The notes: a model not told the origin generated them from the letters alone. A stretch of DNA of 64,000 bases from Saccopteryx bilineata (GCF_036850765.1 NC_089493.1:167071140-167135139); one strand, 5' to 3'. Positions 51,304 to 63,205 are shown, counted from the stretch's first letter. Program-made: numbers and translations.

Positions 51304-51856
51304 TCAATTTTTATACTTTTATTTTATTTTAGGGGGGGGAAGAGGGAGAGGGAGGAGAGAAATATCAACTCATGCCTGACCTGTGGTGGCGCAGTGGATA
51401 AAGCGTCGACCTGGAAATGCTGAGGTCGCCGGTTCGAAACCCTGGGCTTGCCTGGTCAAGGCACATATGGGAGTTGATGCTTCCAGCTCCTCCCCCTCCT
51501 CTCTCTCTCCCTCTCTATCTCTCTCTCTCCCTCTCTCTCTCCTCTCTAAAAATGAATAAATTAAATAAAATAAAAAATTTAAAAAAAAAAGAAATAACTC
51601 ATAGTTGCTTTAGTTGTTCATTGATTGCTTCTCATACATGCATTGATGTGGGGGAGGGGGTTGGCTCAAGCCAAGCCAGTGACCCCTTGCTCAAACCAGC
51701 GACCTTGGACTTCAAACCAGTGACCTCTGGGCTCAAGGAAGCAACCTTGAGATCATGTCAATGGTCTCACGCTAAAGCCAGCAACCGGGGTTTTGAACTG
51801 GGGACCTCAGCGCTCTAGGCCAACACTTTACCCACTGTGCCATGACCAGTCAGGCT
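51304..51856 (-). repeat. Ves SINE, form B-like, split by a form A copy
   Basis: Minus-strand A-tail region at 51304-51373, then the body and head at about 51589-51856 (plus view ACTGGGGACCTCAGCGCTC ... GCCATGACCAGTCAGGC). The host MIR text GCTCCACA is repeated on both sides. Confidence 0.75.
51374..51588 (+). repeat. Ves SINE, form A
   Basis: Head GCCTGACCTGTGGTGGCGCAG, B-box GGTCGCCGGTTCGAAAC, (TC)n tract and A-tail. It is inserted in the form B-like SINE, with GAAATATCAACTCAT before and GAAATAACTCAT after. Confidence 0.92.
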
Positions 51857-52509
51857 CCACACAAGTTCTTTCACTCACACATCAACCCTGTGAAATAGGT
51901 GTTACCACCTCCAATGTACAAGACAAGCAGAAAGTGAGTGACTTGCCCTAGGACACACTGAGGGAGACGAATTCAGACTGAGTCCCATTCTAGGCTCTCT
52001 AGCTTACCACATACATCAGTGGTTTAAATGGTTCTGTTCGACTCCATGGACATGGCATCAGGGAGTATCCATTCCCTGGCTGTGAGTGGGAGGGATCTCT
52101 ACGTCTCGGGTCAGTCCCTTGAGGGCCTGTGGGCAACGACAGAGCTGTTGTGAGCTAGTTACTGAAGCTATCTCTAGGTATTGTGCACTTGGCTCCCAGC
52201 CAGCGGTTATATGGCATCAGGGAAGGGACACAGGTGCATGGAGGTCGAAGGTGGGGGAGGCAGCCTAGACACCTGCTGAAGGCTCAGTGCTGTGCCAGTG
52301 GGTGGGTGGATGGGGAAGGGGAAGCAGCAGATGGACTGGTCAGGGTGGGGGCAGGGATGCTGACTTGGCGCTGAAGCCAAGGTGACTCGAGAATCTGCCA
52401 GGAATAGGAAAGTGAAGGAGAAGAAAGGAAAGGATGGGAGAGGTGAGCAGTAGTGGAGGAGAAACTGAGGCAAGCCAGGGCAGGGAGTGTGGGGCGGGGT
52501 GGTGGACAG

Positions 52510-52645
52510 AGAATGGTTAGGTGTGTGGGCTCTCGGGTCAGGTGACACAGGCTCTTAACCTAACGTCAATGGCAAGAACTGTCTTTCAGTTTCCTCAGCT
52601 GCAAACTAGGGTATAAATAATGCCTACCCTGAGAGCCTTTAGTCC
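52510..52645 (+). repeat. MIR fragment
   Basis: GTGTGTGGGCTCTCGGGTCAG, TTTCAGTTTCCTCAGCTGCAA and ACTAGGGTATAAATAATGCC, MIR in plus orientation. Confidence 0.75.
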
Positions 52646-54270
52646 TCCACCATTAGAGACTAAACTTTGTTTTGGCCTAGCTTCCAAAAAACCAGCCACA
52701 AGAACCTTAGTCACTGGGCACCCAGGAGGGGCTAGCTTCCGAAGGCTCCAACGGCCAACTTCCCACACCAGTCTAAGCAACAGTCACTCTAAGTGATGGT
52801 CACCTTTCCCTCTATAGGCCTGCAGAGTAGGGGCTCCAAGAATATTCACTGAAGAAATGAAATGAACAACACACTTGTCAAGTGGTTTGTGTATTGTTTA
52901 ATAATTGCACCTTAGCTAATTTAATGTCAGCAAGTATTTCTGGAGCATCCACCCTGTGCTTAGCACGTACGATCCAGTCCCTACCCTTGAGACCTCACAG
53001 ATCAGTGGGCGAAGAGTTTAAGGTGGCAGTGAGTGTTACTGGGGTAACTTCAGGGGTATTCCCAAACCAAGGCCCAAAGGAAAAGGTGGCTAATGCTTAG
53101 AGGGAAAAAATGTGTGTGGTTAGGCTGGGTTGGGGAGGCGGCTGCTAGAGCCCTCGGAAACAGGCCCTTCCCAGCCCCAGCAGTGATTAAAGTCCTTGTG
53201 GCTGGTTACTCGGCAGCCAGGCCGGAAGAGAAAGCCCGTAATTAACAAGCTGGCACTCACACAACCACATGTCAGCATGCCCAAGTGCTGGGATAGCTGT
53301 CTGTCAGTCGTGGCTGCTGGTGGAATATTTTAGACAGCTGGGCTCAAGCCGGGAAATGAATATAAGTTACATTTCTATGCATCGTTGTTCGTGGTGGTAA
53401 AAAAAATTAATCAGTGACATAGCTGTGACACATACTCATTTAAGAGTCTACAGAGAAATGTTCATTTGTCAGAGGCAGCAAAGAAGAGATTATGTGTCAG
53501 CTGGGGAGGGGTGAAATATTTATACAATGGCTAATAAACACCGGTGTGTAAGGGGGTCAATTGATTGTGTCAGTGGCCACATGACAAATACACCATTGAG
53601 TGGCCTTGGGTAGTACCCCTGTGCCCGGGGGCTCCATTCTGATGACAAATACACAACGTGTTACTGGTAATGCTCCCTGCCGAGCACCCGCTCAGCCCGC
53701 TTTGCCGGCTGGGCGGCTACAGATTGCTAGGAAGCAGAACTCCCATGGAAGCTGCCTACCCCCAACTTCATTAAGTTGAACTCGAAGTTGGTAAATGACT
53801 CCCCAAATGCCAAAACAGCTGCAAAAAACCATTTCTTTGTGTGTGTGCTGATTTTTAAAACTTCACATTTCTGGGTTTCAGAGGCCTGGAGAATGACTGG
53901 CCTTGCTCCCTGCCTCCAAGGTCGCACACTGGCTCCCCCAGCACAGACCTCAGCCTGCCCCTCGCTTCGCACCCCTGTGCGCTGGGCAGGGCGCCTTGTC
54001 TAGGCAGCCCTGTGGCAGATATGAGCTCCCCTCCTTTTCTCACACTGAGGCCAAGGCCCAACTTGTCCTCATGTTGCAGTAAGAGGTTCTTGTACCCTCA
54101 TGGGCACAGTGGTCTTTCTGGGACTGGACCCTTACATACTATTGCCTAAGGTTGCAGTGTCTGGTTGATGAGACATGTGTTGTCCCCAAGCCCCTGCCTC
54201 TCGCCACTCTCCATGGGCAGCCCACCTGGAGCTGTGAGACTGGTTACCAAGCTTCCCAGAAGGAGAAGCC
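52646..54270. other. Intergenic sequence, mostly repeat-free
   Basis: Apart from an old LINE-like bit near 52910-53000, no repeat or gene is recognised. The central part, 53150-53780, is AT-rich with homeobox-type cores and looks more like constrained regulatory DNA than repeat relic. Confidence 0.45.
53150..53780. promoter_or_regulatory. Candidate conserved non-coding element
   Basis: A repeat-free block with several homeobox-type cores (CGTAATTAACAAG, AAATTAATCAG, TCAATTGATTG). ATGACAAATACAC occurs twice, at 53581-53593 and 53642-53654. No coding potential is seen. The call rests on composition only. Confidence 0.35.
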
Positions 54271-54274
54271 TCTC

Positions 54275-54500
54275 ATTATCAGCAGTGACCATTACTAGTT
54301 TCTGAGCTCTGATCATGTGCCAGGCCCTGTGTCAAGCACTCTGAATGCATTATTTTCTTGAATCTTAACACAGCCTCTGGCTAAGGTAAAAGATCAGTGC
54401 AGTTGCATAGGCGGAGAAACCAACCCCCAGAGAAGTGGCTTGTCTACAGCCCCCAGTTACAGAGACAGGGGTCGGATTCCAACCAGGCAAGACTGTGTCA
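54275..54500 (-). repeat. MIR
   Basis: TGATCATGTGCCAGGCCCTG, GTCAAGCACTCTGAATGCATT and CCCCAGAGAAGTGGCTTGTC, MIR in reverse. Confidence 0.85.
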
Positions 54501-54716
54501 GGGTCCTTGTTTGCTTGTCTCACCGTCATGGAACTATGCATCTCATGGTTAACACCTGAAAATTTTAATCCCCCAAGGTTAAAGAATTCAGATTCTAAAA
54601 GATCAATTCATAACTCTAGAAAATTATAAACTTCCAGAGGCAGGGGCTGTGTCCCAGACTCTGCTCATGGCATTCACTCCAGAAAAATTTGGCTGATTTG
54701 AAGTTCCTTTTTCTTC

Positions 54717-54891
54717 TTTTTTTTACATATTCTATTTATTGATTTTAGAGAGAGGAGAGAGAGAGAAGGGGGAAGAGCAGGAAGTAGTTGCTTCTCACAT
54801 GTGCCTTGACTGGGCAAGCCCAGGGTTTTGAACCAATGACATCAACATTCTAGGTTTGAGCTCTATCCACTGAGCCACCACAGGTCAGGCA
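54717..54891 (-). repeat. Ves SINE, form A
   Basis: Minus-strand copy: T-rich tail at the left, purine tract, and head reading CCACCACAGGTCAGGC in plus view. Confidence 0.87.
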
Positions 54892-55269
54892 AATTTTGTT
54901 AATTCTAACACTCATCTTAACTGGGGCAAGTAGAGCCACTCTCAATCCCCAAAGTGCCCCCCACCATCCCATCTTGGGGGTTGTCACTTCTCCAGGGACT
55001 AGGAGAGGACACCCTCCCCTCCTCTGCACCAGCTCCAAGCTATAAGGCTCAGTCACTTCCTGTAATATTCCTATCAACAGCCAACATCCAGCAACGTCAT
55101 TTGATTTGGGAGGGATAACACCCTGAGAAAATAGTTGCAGATGAAATTTCTCACACATCTGTGAATGTGGAGATTACAGATAAGCACACGTTCTAACTTG
55201 TTTTTACTTTTTAAAGTGAGATTCCTTTCTTATGACATGGTACTCCATTTTAGATCTCCCATTGTGGAA

Positions 55270-55490
55270 CTGTTAATAATGATAATATATAATGCTAGTG
55301 ATGATAATATAGGTTGCATTTATTGAGTGCTTATAATATGCTAAGTGTACTGCATAATCCTCACAACAACATCATTTTACAGATAAGAAAACTGAAAACT
55401 AGAGAAATTAAGTCATTTTCTCAAGGACACATAACTAATAGGAGCTGGGATTTGAACCTGGGAGGCCATCTGCAGAGCCCCTGGACTCTT
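55270..55490 (-). repeat. MIR
   Basis: GCATTTATTGAGTGCTTATAA, CATTTTACAGATAAGAAAACT and GAGCTGGGATTTGAACCTGG, a well-preserved MIR in reverse. Confidence 0.88.
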
Positions 55491-55499
55491 CCCTATTGA

Positions 55500-56290
55500 A
55501 ACCTGAGTTCATTCCTACTGCACAGTAATGACTCCACCCAGCCCAGACCCTGGCTTCAGCCATATTTAACTCTAGCTCCACCGCTAGTCTTGTTCTCTTT
55601 TGCTGCTGCACCTTTGCAGATGCTGTTCCCATTGTCTAGAATGTTCTACCTTCTGCCTGCACTCAGATGAGTACCTCACTGACTACTGGAAAGAGGATTG
55701 GGCTTTCATGTCTTACCCCACCCACAAACTACTCCCCCCTCCCCACCCCCAGCCTCCAAAGTCTCCCCTACACTCAACCAGGAGTGCCCTGGAAGGTGGC
55801 CGGCCCACATCTTCACAGCCCACAAGGCTGACTCCAAGGGTCTAGAACAAGAATCGACTGAGAAAGATCTTGTGCTGGAGTGTCCCCAGTACCAGCTCCA
55901 CCCTCCACACAGCCTCCACAGCATCCTTAACACAGATCTGGCAGGTCACTACCCTGCCACATGCCCCTCTCCAACACAACACAAGCCTCACCTCTCCTCA
56001 CTCCTCCAGCCAAACTCTCTCATTTATGGGGTCCCTGAACAGGTGCTGCCCTCTTTGGTTCTTTGTGTTTATAACATTTTCCCTCTACATTTCACTGCTG
56101 TCTGCCCCTCCCACTCATCTCTCAAGATTAATCTTGGATGCTCATTCCTCCAGGAAGCCCTCTGAGGTTTCCTCAGTCTGGACTAGCTACTTTAGAGCAG
56201 GAGATTGGGCCACTGTCCACTGTGCTAATTCCTCATGTCAGGCATGAAGGAAGGCCTTAGTGAATTTTTGCCAAATGAATGTGTGAATGA
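55500..56290 (+). repeat. L2
   Basis: CTTTGCAGATGCTGTTCCCA, CATTCCTCCAGGAAGCCCTC and GCCAAATGAATGTGTGAATG follow the order of the L2 3' half, with an insertion or divergence in the middle. Confidence 0.75.
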
Positions 56291-56399
56291 ATGAAAAAGA
56301 GAGAAACTCTAATAATCCTAGACTCCAAGGAAGAAGTATGGGGTTTAAGAAGGAGTCTCAATTAAGCCAGAGAGAGCTTAAAGATAGGGGTTAAAGTCA

Positions 56400-56570
56400 A
56401 ATTATTCAAACAAACAGGAATTTTGTCTTGGACTCAAATAGCCTGTGTGGCCCCAGGCAGATTACTTAACATCTCTGAGCTTTGGTCACCTCATCTGTAA
56501 TATGGGGACTAATAATAGATATTGTCAATATCATAAAACTGTATTGGGATTGAATGGGATACATAACTCA
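56400..56570 (+). repeat. MIR followed by a short (TG)n tract
   Basis: TTGGACTCAAATAGCCTGTG, CATCTCTGAGCTTTGGTCACC and TCTGTAATATGGGGACTAAT. A (TG)n run of about 20 bases follows at 56574-56594. Confidence 0.78.
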
Positions 56571-56654
56571 AGTTGTGTGTGTGTGTGTGTGTGTACTTGA
56601 CAACTACTTGTTGCTGTTGGAATGGGTGGAAGAGCAGAAGAGCTGAGGGGGGTT

Positions 56655-56935
56655 GTGTTATATAGGCTACTCCAGGACCCTGGGCAAAGGGATGATTAAG
56701 AGCCATGGAACTTCTGTCCTGGGTCCACTTTTGGTCTGCCACAAGCTGTGTGACCTCAGATAAGATTCTTCCCTCTCTGAATCGTGGTTTTCTCCTCTAC
56801 AAACTAAGGACATTAATTCCCTTCCTAGCAACTACCCAATAGGATTATTACGGGAGATCATATGAGATAATATATGTGAAAAAGCTTTGAAATGTGTTCA
56901 GGGCTGTATAAATGCAAGGGATTATGTTTATCTAC
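56655..56935 (+). repeat. MIR
   Basis: CCACAAGCTGTGTGACCTCAG, CTCCTCTACAAACTAAGGAC and GGCTGTATAAATGCAAGGG, MIR in plus orientation. Confidence 0.82.
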
Positions 56936-57690
56936 AGGCAGTTTGTAGGGGCTTAATTATCAGTCAGCATTCACAGGCACTGAGCTTTGGTGCAGCTCTG
57001 CAAATACAGTATTCCCTTGGTAGCTTCTTTAATAGGAAGGGCCCCATGGAGAAACTGAGGCTGGGCTGTCAGCATGTCCCAGAGGCCCTTGGCAATGGGA
57101 GTTTGGGAAGGTGGCACAGAGACGGGACAGCACTGGTAGTTCCACCGGGGCCCATGCTGGTTCTAGGGCTTCCATCTGCCCCTGCAGAAAGGGAACAGAA
57201 ACTCCTTGGGTTCAGTTGTGAAGGGCTTCAGATGCTGCCAGGGGCAGCTCTGCTGGGTTTGCTCCTGGCAGCTCCTCCGGCTGGAGGAGCTGGAGGAGCT
57301 GGAGACAGGCATCAGCAGCCGGCAATGACTCGGCATTTGCTGGGCCTGGCTGGCTGGCGAGGCAGAGAGGTGTCCAGTCTCAGTGTCTGCACATCCAGAG
57401 CTGTGTTCTTTGGAAGGGGGAAGGGAGGTAGACCCAGGGTGCCCAGGGACAGGCCTGCCCTCAGGAGCTCAGAGCAGGTCCTGTTCTTTATCAGGGAGGG
57501 GCAGTGGAAGCTGACAGTACCCAGCCAGTGGGGTGACCCAGGAGCCAGCGTGTGGCCTGGGAGTGGATGGCATGGAGGAAGGAGTTAGAAGGAAGAGGGA
57601 TTGGAGAGCAAAGACTCTGTCAGAGACATCAGAAGTCATTCCTCTGCAGATGGGGAAGAAGAGTCAGTGGGAAGGACTAGATGGGAGGGT
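56936..57690. other. Intergenic sequence, no gene supported
   Basis: It contains a short GGAGGAGCT tandem at about 57284-57305. A 233-codon plus-strand open frame covers much of it, but it begins in a MIR and shows no domain, so I do not call it a gene. Confidence 0.45.
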
Positions 57691-57699
57691 GGAGACCCA

Positions 57700-58250
57700 G
57701 TGCCACCTATCCATTCATTCACTCGTTCACAGTATTTCCTGAGCACCAACTACATGTGAGTAACTGAAGATGAAGCAGTAAATGAGAGAGCTGTCCTTGG
57801 CCTGTGGAGTTCTGTCTAGCAAAGGAGGCAGACTTCAAATACACCCATTTCCCAGGGAAGTGCAGGAGACTTCAGGAGGTGAAACTAAAGGCTCTTCCCA
57901 TCCTCCGCAGCGAGAGGGCTTTTCCTGAGAAGTGAGGTTTGAGCTGAGGCCAGAATTAGTCAGCTGGGATGGGGGTGGGTTCAATTTAATTCAATGCGAC
58001 AAATATTTACTGATCACCCACTTTTGATGAACCAATAGACCAAGTCTCTGTCCCCAAGGGGTTAAAGTTTGAAGGGAAAAGTGTCCCATGTGCTAAGGCC
58101 AGAAGGGCCCAGCATTCTGTAGGAGCTGCATGGAGCTCCGCGTACAAGGAGCAGGAGAAGGTAGTGACAAGGTGGGAACAGAAAACACACCAGGCCATGG
58201 AGGGCTTTTGGGGCTTGTCCCAGGCAATGAACTAGCTGCTCAGATCTGAG
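57700..58250 (+). repeat. Old LINE-like repeat
   Basis: CATTCATTCACTCGTTCACAG, CCTGAGCACCAACTACATGTG and GGGCTTTTCCTGAGAAGTGAG belong to the same unassigned ancient family as near 4300. Confidence 0.5.
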
Positions 58251-58604
58251 TGCTTGAAAAGCCAGTCTCAGGTATCCATTGGCACAAGGGCAGATGAAAA
58301 GTCATGTGGGTGCTTTTGTCCCACATGCCTTGCTACTAGGCCAGGTGTGCAGGTAGGGGAGGGTGTATTTAGGCTGCATGTCTAAGCAGCTGTCAGGCTG
58401 AGTGTGTCACTGACCCAACACAGGAGTGACTGAATATGGGTGTCTGCCTCACGCCTCCTCGCACCTTTATTAGCATCAGTGAGCTGACTGTGCATCAACA
58501 ATAGTCCTCACATGGGTTTGGCACTTCTGTCCCTTGCATTTCACAAGAGAACTGTCTGGGAAGCAGAGCCAGTACTTCTACTCCCATTTACAAATAGTGA
58601 TATT

Positions 58605-58775
58605 AAAAACAACAGCTGACATTGAGTGCTCACTGTGTGAGGCCCAGGTGCATACACCACCTCATAAAATATCCTCAGACTGCCTCCATTGCACAGAAGA
58701 GAAGAGGCAAAGTAATTAATTGCCCAAGGGCACACAGATTGTGTACAGCAGAGCTGTTTACCAGAACCCTCTTCT
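58605..58775 (-). repeat. MIR
   Basis: GACATTGAGTGCTCACTGTG, CATTGCACAGAAGAGAAGAG and CCCAAGGGCACACAGATTG, MIR in reverse. Confidence 0.82.
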
Positions 58776-59505
58776 CCTGGCCTCCCATCCTGACCTTTGG
58801 TCCCTGTCCCAGGCCATCTCAGCCTCTCCTGCCTCCTTTCATCTCTTCCCGTTGGAGTGCAAAGTTGCTTGAGCAGACAGGGACCTGGTACTGCTAGGTA
58901 GAGCAGCCCTGCCTCCCAAGCTCAAATGGTGAGCTTTGCCCCTTCCTACCCCCACCCCAACACTCTGGCTGCACCCCCACCTTGCAGGGCAGTGCCCCTG
59001 AAATACCGAGCATCTGATGCCTGAATATTTCAGGGCCCTGCGCACAGCCAGCACCGGGGCTCCCCTAATTCCTCCCAGACCTCTCCCACCTCCATTTCAG
59101 AGCCTCACTTGGTTGGAACAGCCAGGAGAGGCAGGATCAATGTGCAGAGAACTCAGTAATAATCCCCGTGCAGGCAGCCAGGCTTCTGTATAAAGACAGA
59201 TTAAAAACTCATCCGGTTGAGATGAGGAAATAATTCAGCTGGTTGGCCACAATGGGAAAGTCTGGGTTGCAGGTGTTTGGGTTGGGTACATGTGAGAAGG
59301 TGCCAGGGATGGGAGCAGTTCCTGGCCTTGGGAATCTGCACCCCACTCACACACCTTAGTTTCACCCCCAGAGCCACTTTTCTTTGCTGCCTGCCTTGAA
59401 GCCAAGGCTGACAAATCCCAGTCCCTGGGGAGCAGTGAAGGGGAGGAAGGTTGGGGGGAAGCTGAGAGCACAGTTGCTGCCTAGCTCCACACACTGGTTT
59501 ATTTC
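58776..59505. other. Intergenic sequence, no recognised repeat
   Basis: No gene is recognised. The part near 59130-59250 (repeat-free, with AGATTAAAAACTC and GAAATAATTCAGC) could be regulatory, on composition alone. Confidence 0.35.
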
Positions 59506-59509
59506 ATCC

Positions 59510-59830
59510 ACAGCACTGAAATGATTTTGCTCATTTATTTGTTTATTTGTGTGCTGTCTTCTCACCTAGACTATAAGACCCACAAGGCCAGGGACCTGTC
59601 AGTGCAGTGTACTACAGTGTCCCAGCACACAGAAGGGACTTCTTAACCACTGAGTGAATTAATGCATGGTTGGAATCCTGGCTCTTGCTATGCACGTCGA
59701 ACTCTATGATCTCGCTGGGTCTCCATTCCCTTTGCTGAAAAATGGGCACAGTAGTATCCTCCAAAGGAGGACTGGGCCAAGCGCCTGGCTCCCAGGAAGC
59801 GCTAGATCAAGGATTTTGTCAAACTGTTTG
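59510..59830 (+). repeat. L2 3' end followed by a MIR
   Basis: ACCTAGACTATAAGACCCAC, CCAGGGACCTGTCAGTGCAG and CACAGAAGGGACTTCTTAAC (L2 3' end), then GGTTGGAATCCTGGCTCTTG and CTGAAAAATGGGCACAGTAG (MIR). Confidence 0.72.
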
Positions 59831-60687
59831 GAAAAGAAAATGGTAACCATGACTGACTTGTGAGGCGCCATCAGGGGGCGCCCTTGTGCAAGGCGCTCAG
59901 AGTGCTGCATCCTCTGCAGGCTCAGGAGTGAGCGCCTCCAAGGCCTCCCCCACTCCCTGGTTTCCCACCTTTGGGGTCTTACCTCCTTCCCGCTAAGATC
60001 TGTTCATAAGCCCACCCCCACTTAGCTCGCGTGTCAGCTCCCAGGACTATCTCTGCAGCCCTGTGTCCCCTCCCCCTCGCCCAGTCGCGACTCCTTCCAC
60101 CCACGCAGCCCCATATTGCTCGGAAGAGCCTCCCACTATCCATCTGTCGAGCCACTTTCTCGTCCCCATTCCCTGTTCAGTCGCCATCCCTTCCTCCGGG
60201 AAGCCCGTCGTGATTGAGGCGAGGAGGACAGATGTCCTGGACATTTGCCTTCCATCCCACATTCCTCCATCCACTGGACTTTGGGGAAATGCCCCATTGC
60301 CTTGTGCAGACGACCCCCGGGCCAAGTTCTGAGCCTCGAGTCAGGATGTGTGAACAGATGAGAGTTGGAACTCGGTGTGTGCTTCAGACCATGGGCAAGC
60401 CTGCCTGGGCAGGGATTGCAGGGCCTGGAAGGACCCTGTCACGTCAGGCTAGCTGGCTGCGGCGGGGTTGGGGAGGGGGGACAACGGATGCTCCGCACAC
60501 CCTGCCACACGCAAGTGCCAGATTCTAGGGTCATAGCTTCAGGGTAGTTAGCTACGGAACCGGCCAGGCACACAGGAAACAGGGGACAGAGGTACTGTCA
60601 CCAGGGGGCGGGAAGCACAGTGCGGAGGAACACAGCCTATTTTTCTAGCCTGAAGGACCGTTTTGATTTCGCAGATTGATTATTGCG
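59831..60687. other. Intergenic sequence, partly CpG-rich, possible L2 trace
   Basis: CCTTCCTCCGGGAAGCCCGTC near 60187-60208 looks like L2. The rest is unassigned, with raised CpG near 60030-60220 and 60440-60510. No gene is recognised. Confidence 0.4.
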
Positions 60688-60782
60688 GGTGTGTGTGTGT
60701 GTGTGTGTTTGGGTGTTAGTGTTTTTAGTGTGTGTGTGTGTGTGTGTGTGTGTATTTGGGTGTTGTTAGTGTTTTTATGTGT
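60688..60782 (+). repeat. Duplicated (GT)n compound microsatellite
   Basis: Two (GT)n runs are each followed by nearly the same 20-base text (TTTGGGTGTTAGTG... and TTTGGGTGTTGTTAGTG...), forming a two-unit compound repeat. Confidence 0.9.
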
Positions 60783-61290
60783 ACCTTGCTTTTTTTCTAA
60801 CGAATGTTTGATTGCACCTAAATCGGGAGGCTGTTTAAATGAAAGGTGAAGGCTCCGAGGGAAAAATATATAAATAAATAAAGGATCTCTCCCGGTCCCT
60901 TGACACCTCCCCCTCCTCTTCAACAAAAACTCTCCATTCATAGCTGTCTTCTGAAGCCTATGCCCTCGCGGAAGAATTCTGTTTCTGTCTGAATGCTCCA
61001 TGTAAATGCTGCTGGTCTCCCGAGGAAATCACACCCTTCTATCGTCAGCTCAGGGCTTTTATTAAGGGTGTGAGGTAGGAGATTAATGAGGAGCGCGGGA
61101 AGCCCTGGGGGAGAGGAGTGAGGCGGTCCTCTCTGCTGGACTTCGGATCGGATTGGATCTGCTCACTGGCTGAGCCAGTGTCCACTCTGTGCCAGGCCTT
61201 GTGCTGAGAGTCGTAGACACGGAGTAAGCAGGCACAGGTTAATGCTGACATCATCAATTCAATTCAGCAACTATTTGTGTAGCATCCCAG
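60783..61290. other. Intergenic sequence, no gene recognised
   Basis: The first part (60800-60900) is repeat-free. The part near 61150-61250 (GTGTCCACTCTGTGCCAGGC) is old LINE- or MIR-like text. Confidence 0.4.
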
Positions 61291-61294
61291 TACT

Positions 61295-61485
61295 GCATTT
61301 CGATCCTGGAGAATTGACTTAACCTCTGAGAGCCAGTTTCCTCACCTGTAAAATGGAGGTAATGAGCATGTTTATGTCATACACACATTGGGAGGATTAA
61401 ATGGAATAGTGTGTGTAAAGTGCTTGGTACTGTGCCTGGCACAAAGTAAGCACTCAGTAAATGCTAGCTGTTATCATCTATAAAG
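61295..61485 (+). repeat. MIR
   Basis: GTTTCCTCACCTGTAAAATGG, GTGTAAAGTGCTTGGTACTG and AGTAAATGCTAGCTGTTATC, MIR in plus orientation. Confidence 0.9.
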
Positions 61486-61999
61486 GTAGTGATGTAGGGG
61501 CTGTGAGAAGGTGAAGTGTGAGGCACAGATGTAGGCATTTTTTAGCGAGTGGATACAAAGGACATTGTACTTGGAGGTGGAGTGTCTGCATTTGAGCTTG
61601 GTACCATTCTATCTATCTACAGATAATTACTGAATGCCTAGGTGCCTAGGACTGGGCACTGTCCTCTGCTTTGTAAATACAGCTGGGAGACAGGTATACC
61701 TGGCCTCTGTACATAGAGAACTCATGTCTAGTAGGAAAGAGCAGGTCCCCAAACCGGCCCTTAGGTGACAGGGTAGGCAGAAACACAACAGGCATAGACA
61801 ACTGTGGTTGCTCAGTGCAGGGGTACCTCACCCTAACTGGCTTCCCAGAAGAAGGCAATTTAGCCAGACAAAGGTGTGCAGGGAGAAGGAGTGTGTGAGA
61901 AATGAGAGGGAGAATGTTTTAGGCACATGGAACTGCCTCTACGTAGGCACTGAGTTTAAGAGAATGAGTTTATGGTGGAATAGAACTGAAATTTAATCT

Positions 62000-62275
62000 C
62001 CTGTGGTAGTTAAAGAAACAGCTTTGGAATTGGATGCCTAGATTCAAATCCTGGCTCTGCTGATTACCAGCTGTGTGACCTTGGCCAAGTTATTTAATCT
62101 CTCTGTGCCTCAGTTTCCTCTTCTGCAAAATGGGTATGTTCATAAGAAGGGATTAATAATAGCACCCCTTTCCTTAAATTGTTGCAGAGAATGAATGAGG
62201 TGACTTCTGTGCAGGGTTTAGCCCAGACCTGGCAGAAGGTCAACATTTAATAACTGTTAAACAGTACTATTATTT
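62000..62275 (+). repeat. MIR
   Basis: CTTTGGAATTGGATGCCTAG, CCAGCTGTGTGACCTTGGCC and GTTTCCTCTTCTGCAAAATGG, nearly full-length MIR in plus orientation. Confidence 0.92.
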
Positions 62276-62279
62276 ACTG

Positions 62280-62410
62280 TTGCTGAAGATTAGATCACAG
62301 CATAGGGAGGTGTGTAGGGGTTCAGATTATGAAGGACCTTATAATGTTAAGGGGTTTGGACAAACGTAAGAGCAATGGGGAACTAGTGGAGTGACAAGAT
62401 CAAATTTGCA
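62280..62410 (+). repeat. Old LINE-like repeat
   Basis: GATTATGAAGGACCTTATAAT and GGGGAACTAGTGGAGTGACAA are from the same ancient family as the text near 4560-5060. Confidence 0.5.
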
Positions 62411-63205
62411 GTCATTCTTGGCGTCATTCCTGACTCCTCTCTTTGACACTCCACATCCCATTCATTAGCAAATATCGTCAGCCTACCTTCATAAATCAAT
62501 CAGCTCCTGACCACTTTCTACCACTGCCACAGCTACCACCTTGGCCCAAGCCATCAGCAGTGCCGCAGTGGTCCCCCTTATTCTACCGTTGACGCCCAGT
62601 CTATCCTCCGTGAAGCAGCTAGAGGAACCCTGTTAGAATGTAAATCAAATCGTGTCACTCTTCTGTTCAAACCCTCCAATGTCTCTAGGTCTCACAGAGT
62701 CAAAGCCAAAGTCTTTAAAATGGCCTGCAAACCCTACAAGCGAGGCCTCCCGTGAAATCTCTTCCTTTTCTTCCACTCCTCCAGCCTTGCAGGTCTCTGT
62801 GTACATCCTCAGACATGGGGTTGCCAAGCACAGTCCCAACTGAGGATTTTGAACTGGCTGTTCCATCTGCCTAGAACAAGCCCAGGTGTCGGCGAAGCTC
62901 ACTCCCTCACTTCCTTCAGAGGTCTGCTCAGTGAGGGCTGCCCTCCCTATCTTATAAAATGCAAGCCTCTCTCCCACCTGAGCACAACTTGTTTCCTTCC
63001 TCAGCTGTTTTTCTTTCCATGACAGTCATCACTCTCTAGAGGCTCTATATTTATTTGATATTTCTTACTGATCCTCCATCTTCCCACTGGAATATAAACT
63101 GCATGAGGGCAAGGGCTTTGTTTTGTTTGTTGCTGTACACCCAGCATCTAAAACAATGCATGGCACACAGTAGGCTCTCAATGACTATTTGTTGAATGAA
63201 TGAGT
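62410..63205 (+). repeat. L2, long fragment including its 3' end
   Basis: Ordered L2 text: TGTCACTCTTCTGTTCAAAC, GCTGTTCCATCTGCCTAGAA, CACTCCCTCACTTCCTTCAG, GCATGAGGGCAAGGGCTTTG, GCACACAGTAGGCTCTCAAT and TTGTTGAATGAATGAGT. Confidence 0.88.

Larger units (their letters stand above)
51235..52020 (-). repeat. MIR split by two nested SINEs
   Basis: MIR in reverse at 51235-51303 (GTGCACCTACTATGTGCGAG) and 51857-52020 (GTGAAATAGGTGTTACCACC, GTGACTTGCCCTAGGACACA). The break is a form B-like SINE that itself contains a form A SINE. Confidence 0.82.

Noticed and set aside
56887..57588. A 233-codon open frame on the plus strand, the longest outside ARAP3 and SINEs
   Set aside because: It begins inside a MIR, has no recognisable domain and shows no splice or promoter context. 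It looks like chance in GC-rich DNA.
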